A program made the translations under genes and the position numbers. Below are positions 5,192 to 5,446 of a DNA stretch of 5,446 nt, piece by piece. This DNA is from Patescibacteria group bacterium UBA6899 (GTDB lineage: Bacteria > Patescibacteriota > Minisyncoccia > Phycocordibacterales > UBA6899), in NCBI GenBank assembly GCA_002451235.1, contig DKBN01000013.1, forward strand, positions 4,164-9,609. The letters are read 5' to 3'. How positions within the stretch are numbered: the stretch's first letter is position 1; every line of letters starts with the position of its first letter. Under the pieces are notes generated by a model. It saw only the letters and a program-made list of their open reading frames with translations. It did no database searches and had not been told where the DNA came from.

Positions 5192-5446
5192 CCTGTCCCT
5201 CCTCTTTCGTGATGTTCGGATCCGTCGTGATCGCGGTGGTGAGTGACGGGCGAGTCTGCGTGAACTGCTCTCCCGTGTACGCATCTTGAGCAGAAAAGTC
5301 CTGTTTATAGATGATCTCAGGGGACGATCTGACCTGTGAGAGGGATGGCTGGATCACTATCTGAAAATATACCTCTCTCGGCGGTGTATCGACGCCGACA
5401 CCCGCCGCAATGTTGCCTGGCGCCCAAATGACCTGTTTCGTATTGT
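5181..5446 (-). CDS. C-terminus of a predicted large surface/beta-sandwich protein (partial)
   Basis: An open frame enters at the right window edge and ends with TAA at 5183-5181, giving 87 visible residues. Seen: alternating hydrophobic and polar residues typical of beta strands; the stretch QVIWAPGNIAAGVGVDTPP (4-22); EVYFQIVIQPSLSQV (24-38); and a Thr/Ser/Gln-rich tail with DAYTGEQFT (54-62) that ends EEGQVVP. From memory this resembles the C-terminal region of long DUF11-like extracellular proteins in Parcubacteria, where a W-x-x-G-x-x-x-AG-x-G segment is followed by EV-x-FQ and PSLSQ. No LPXTG signal or C-terminal membrane helix is present, so if it is surface-anchored the anchor lies upstream. 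Coding status is well supported by the uninterrupted frame and strand agreement. The surface assignment is an inference. Confidence 0.72.
   Translation of the reverse strand, partial: NTKQVIWAPGNIAAGVGVDTPPREVYFQIVIQPSLSQVRSSPEIIYKQDFSAQDAYTGEQFTQTRPSLTTAITTDPNITKEEGQVVP

Noticed and set aside
1..5446. CRISPR array, tRNA or rRNA genes, insertion sequence, attachment site
   Set aside because: I saw no regularly spaced repeats, no tRNA-like cloverleaf in the short gaps, no transposase and no terminal inverted repeats. The gaps are too short to hold such elements.

Overview
The window is a compact, moderately GC-rich bacterial chromosome segment with every recognisable gene on the minus strand. 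Transcription runs from high to low coordinates: the 3' end of a predicted surface protein, glycyl-tRNA synthetase, a 114-residue protein I do not recognise, an M16 zinc peptidase, an AI-2E-family membrane protein, and the N-terminal part of methionyl-tRNA synthetase. The organism looks like a Candidate Phyla Radiation (Patescibacteria, probably Parcubacteria-like) bacterium. The reasons are the short single-chain alpha2-type GlyRS, the style of the MetRS catalytic and zinc motifs, the AI-2E and M16 homologues that are common in that group, and a C-terminal fragment resembling their large beta-sandwich surface proteins. TGA is used as a stop by three genes, so this is not a lineage that recodes UGA. 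This placement rests on remembered family resemblance and not on a search.

Layout: 5181-5446 surface protein C-terminus (partial); 5139/5154 down to 3784 glyQS; 3721-3377 small unknown gene with its own canonical promoter, strong Shine-Dalgarno and terminator; 3311-2031 M16 peptidase; 1999-896 AI-2E-family permease; 864-1 metG N-terminus (288 codons, cut by the window edge). Intergenic gaps are 31 to 65 bases, and no gene-free stretch exceeds 100 bases. Several tempting plus-strand reading frames lie antisense to well-supported genes and are not annotated.

The most interesting pattern is regulatory. Each of the five downstream genes has a promoter-like element of its own, and in four of the five the -35 lies in the last codons of the preceding gene. 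Three genes (M16, AI-2E, metG) have a TGC-extended -10 exactly six bases before the ATG and no Shine-Dalgarno, which predicts leaderless mRNAs. The unknown gene is the opposite: TTGACA-N17-TACAAT, a roughly 48-base leader, AAGGAGG, and a private terminator. It reads as a self-contained cassette set among leaderless housekeeping genes.

The genes do not form one pathway. Two charge tRNAs, one is a peptidase and one a membrane protein. They appear to be a string of individually promoted genes, not a functional operon.
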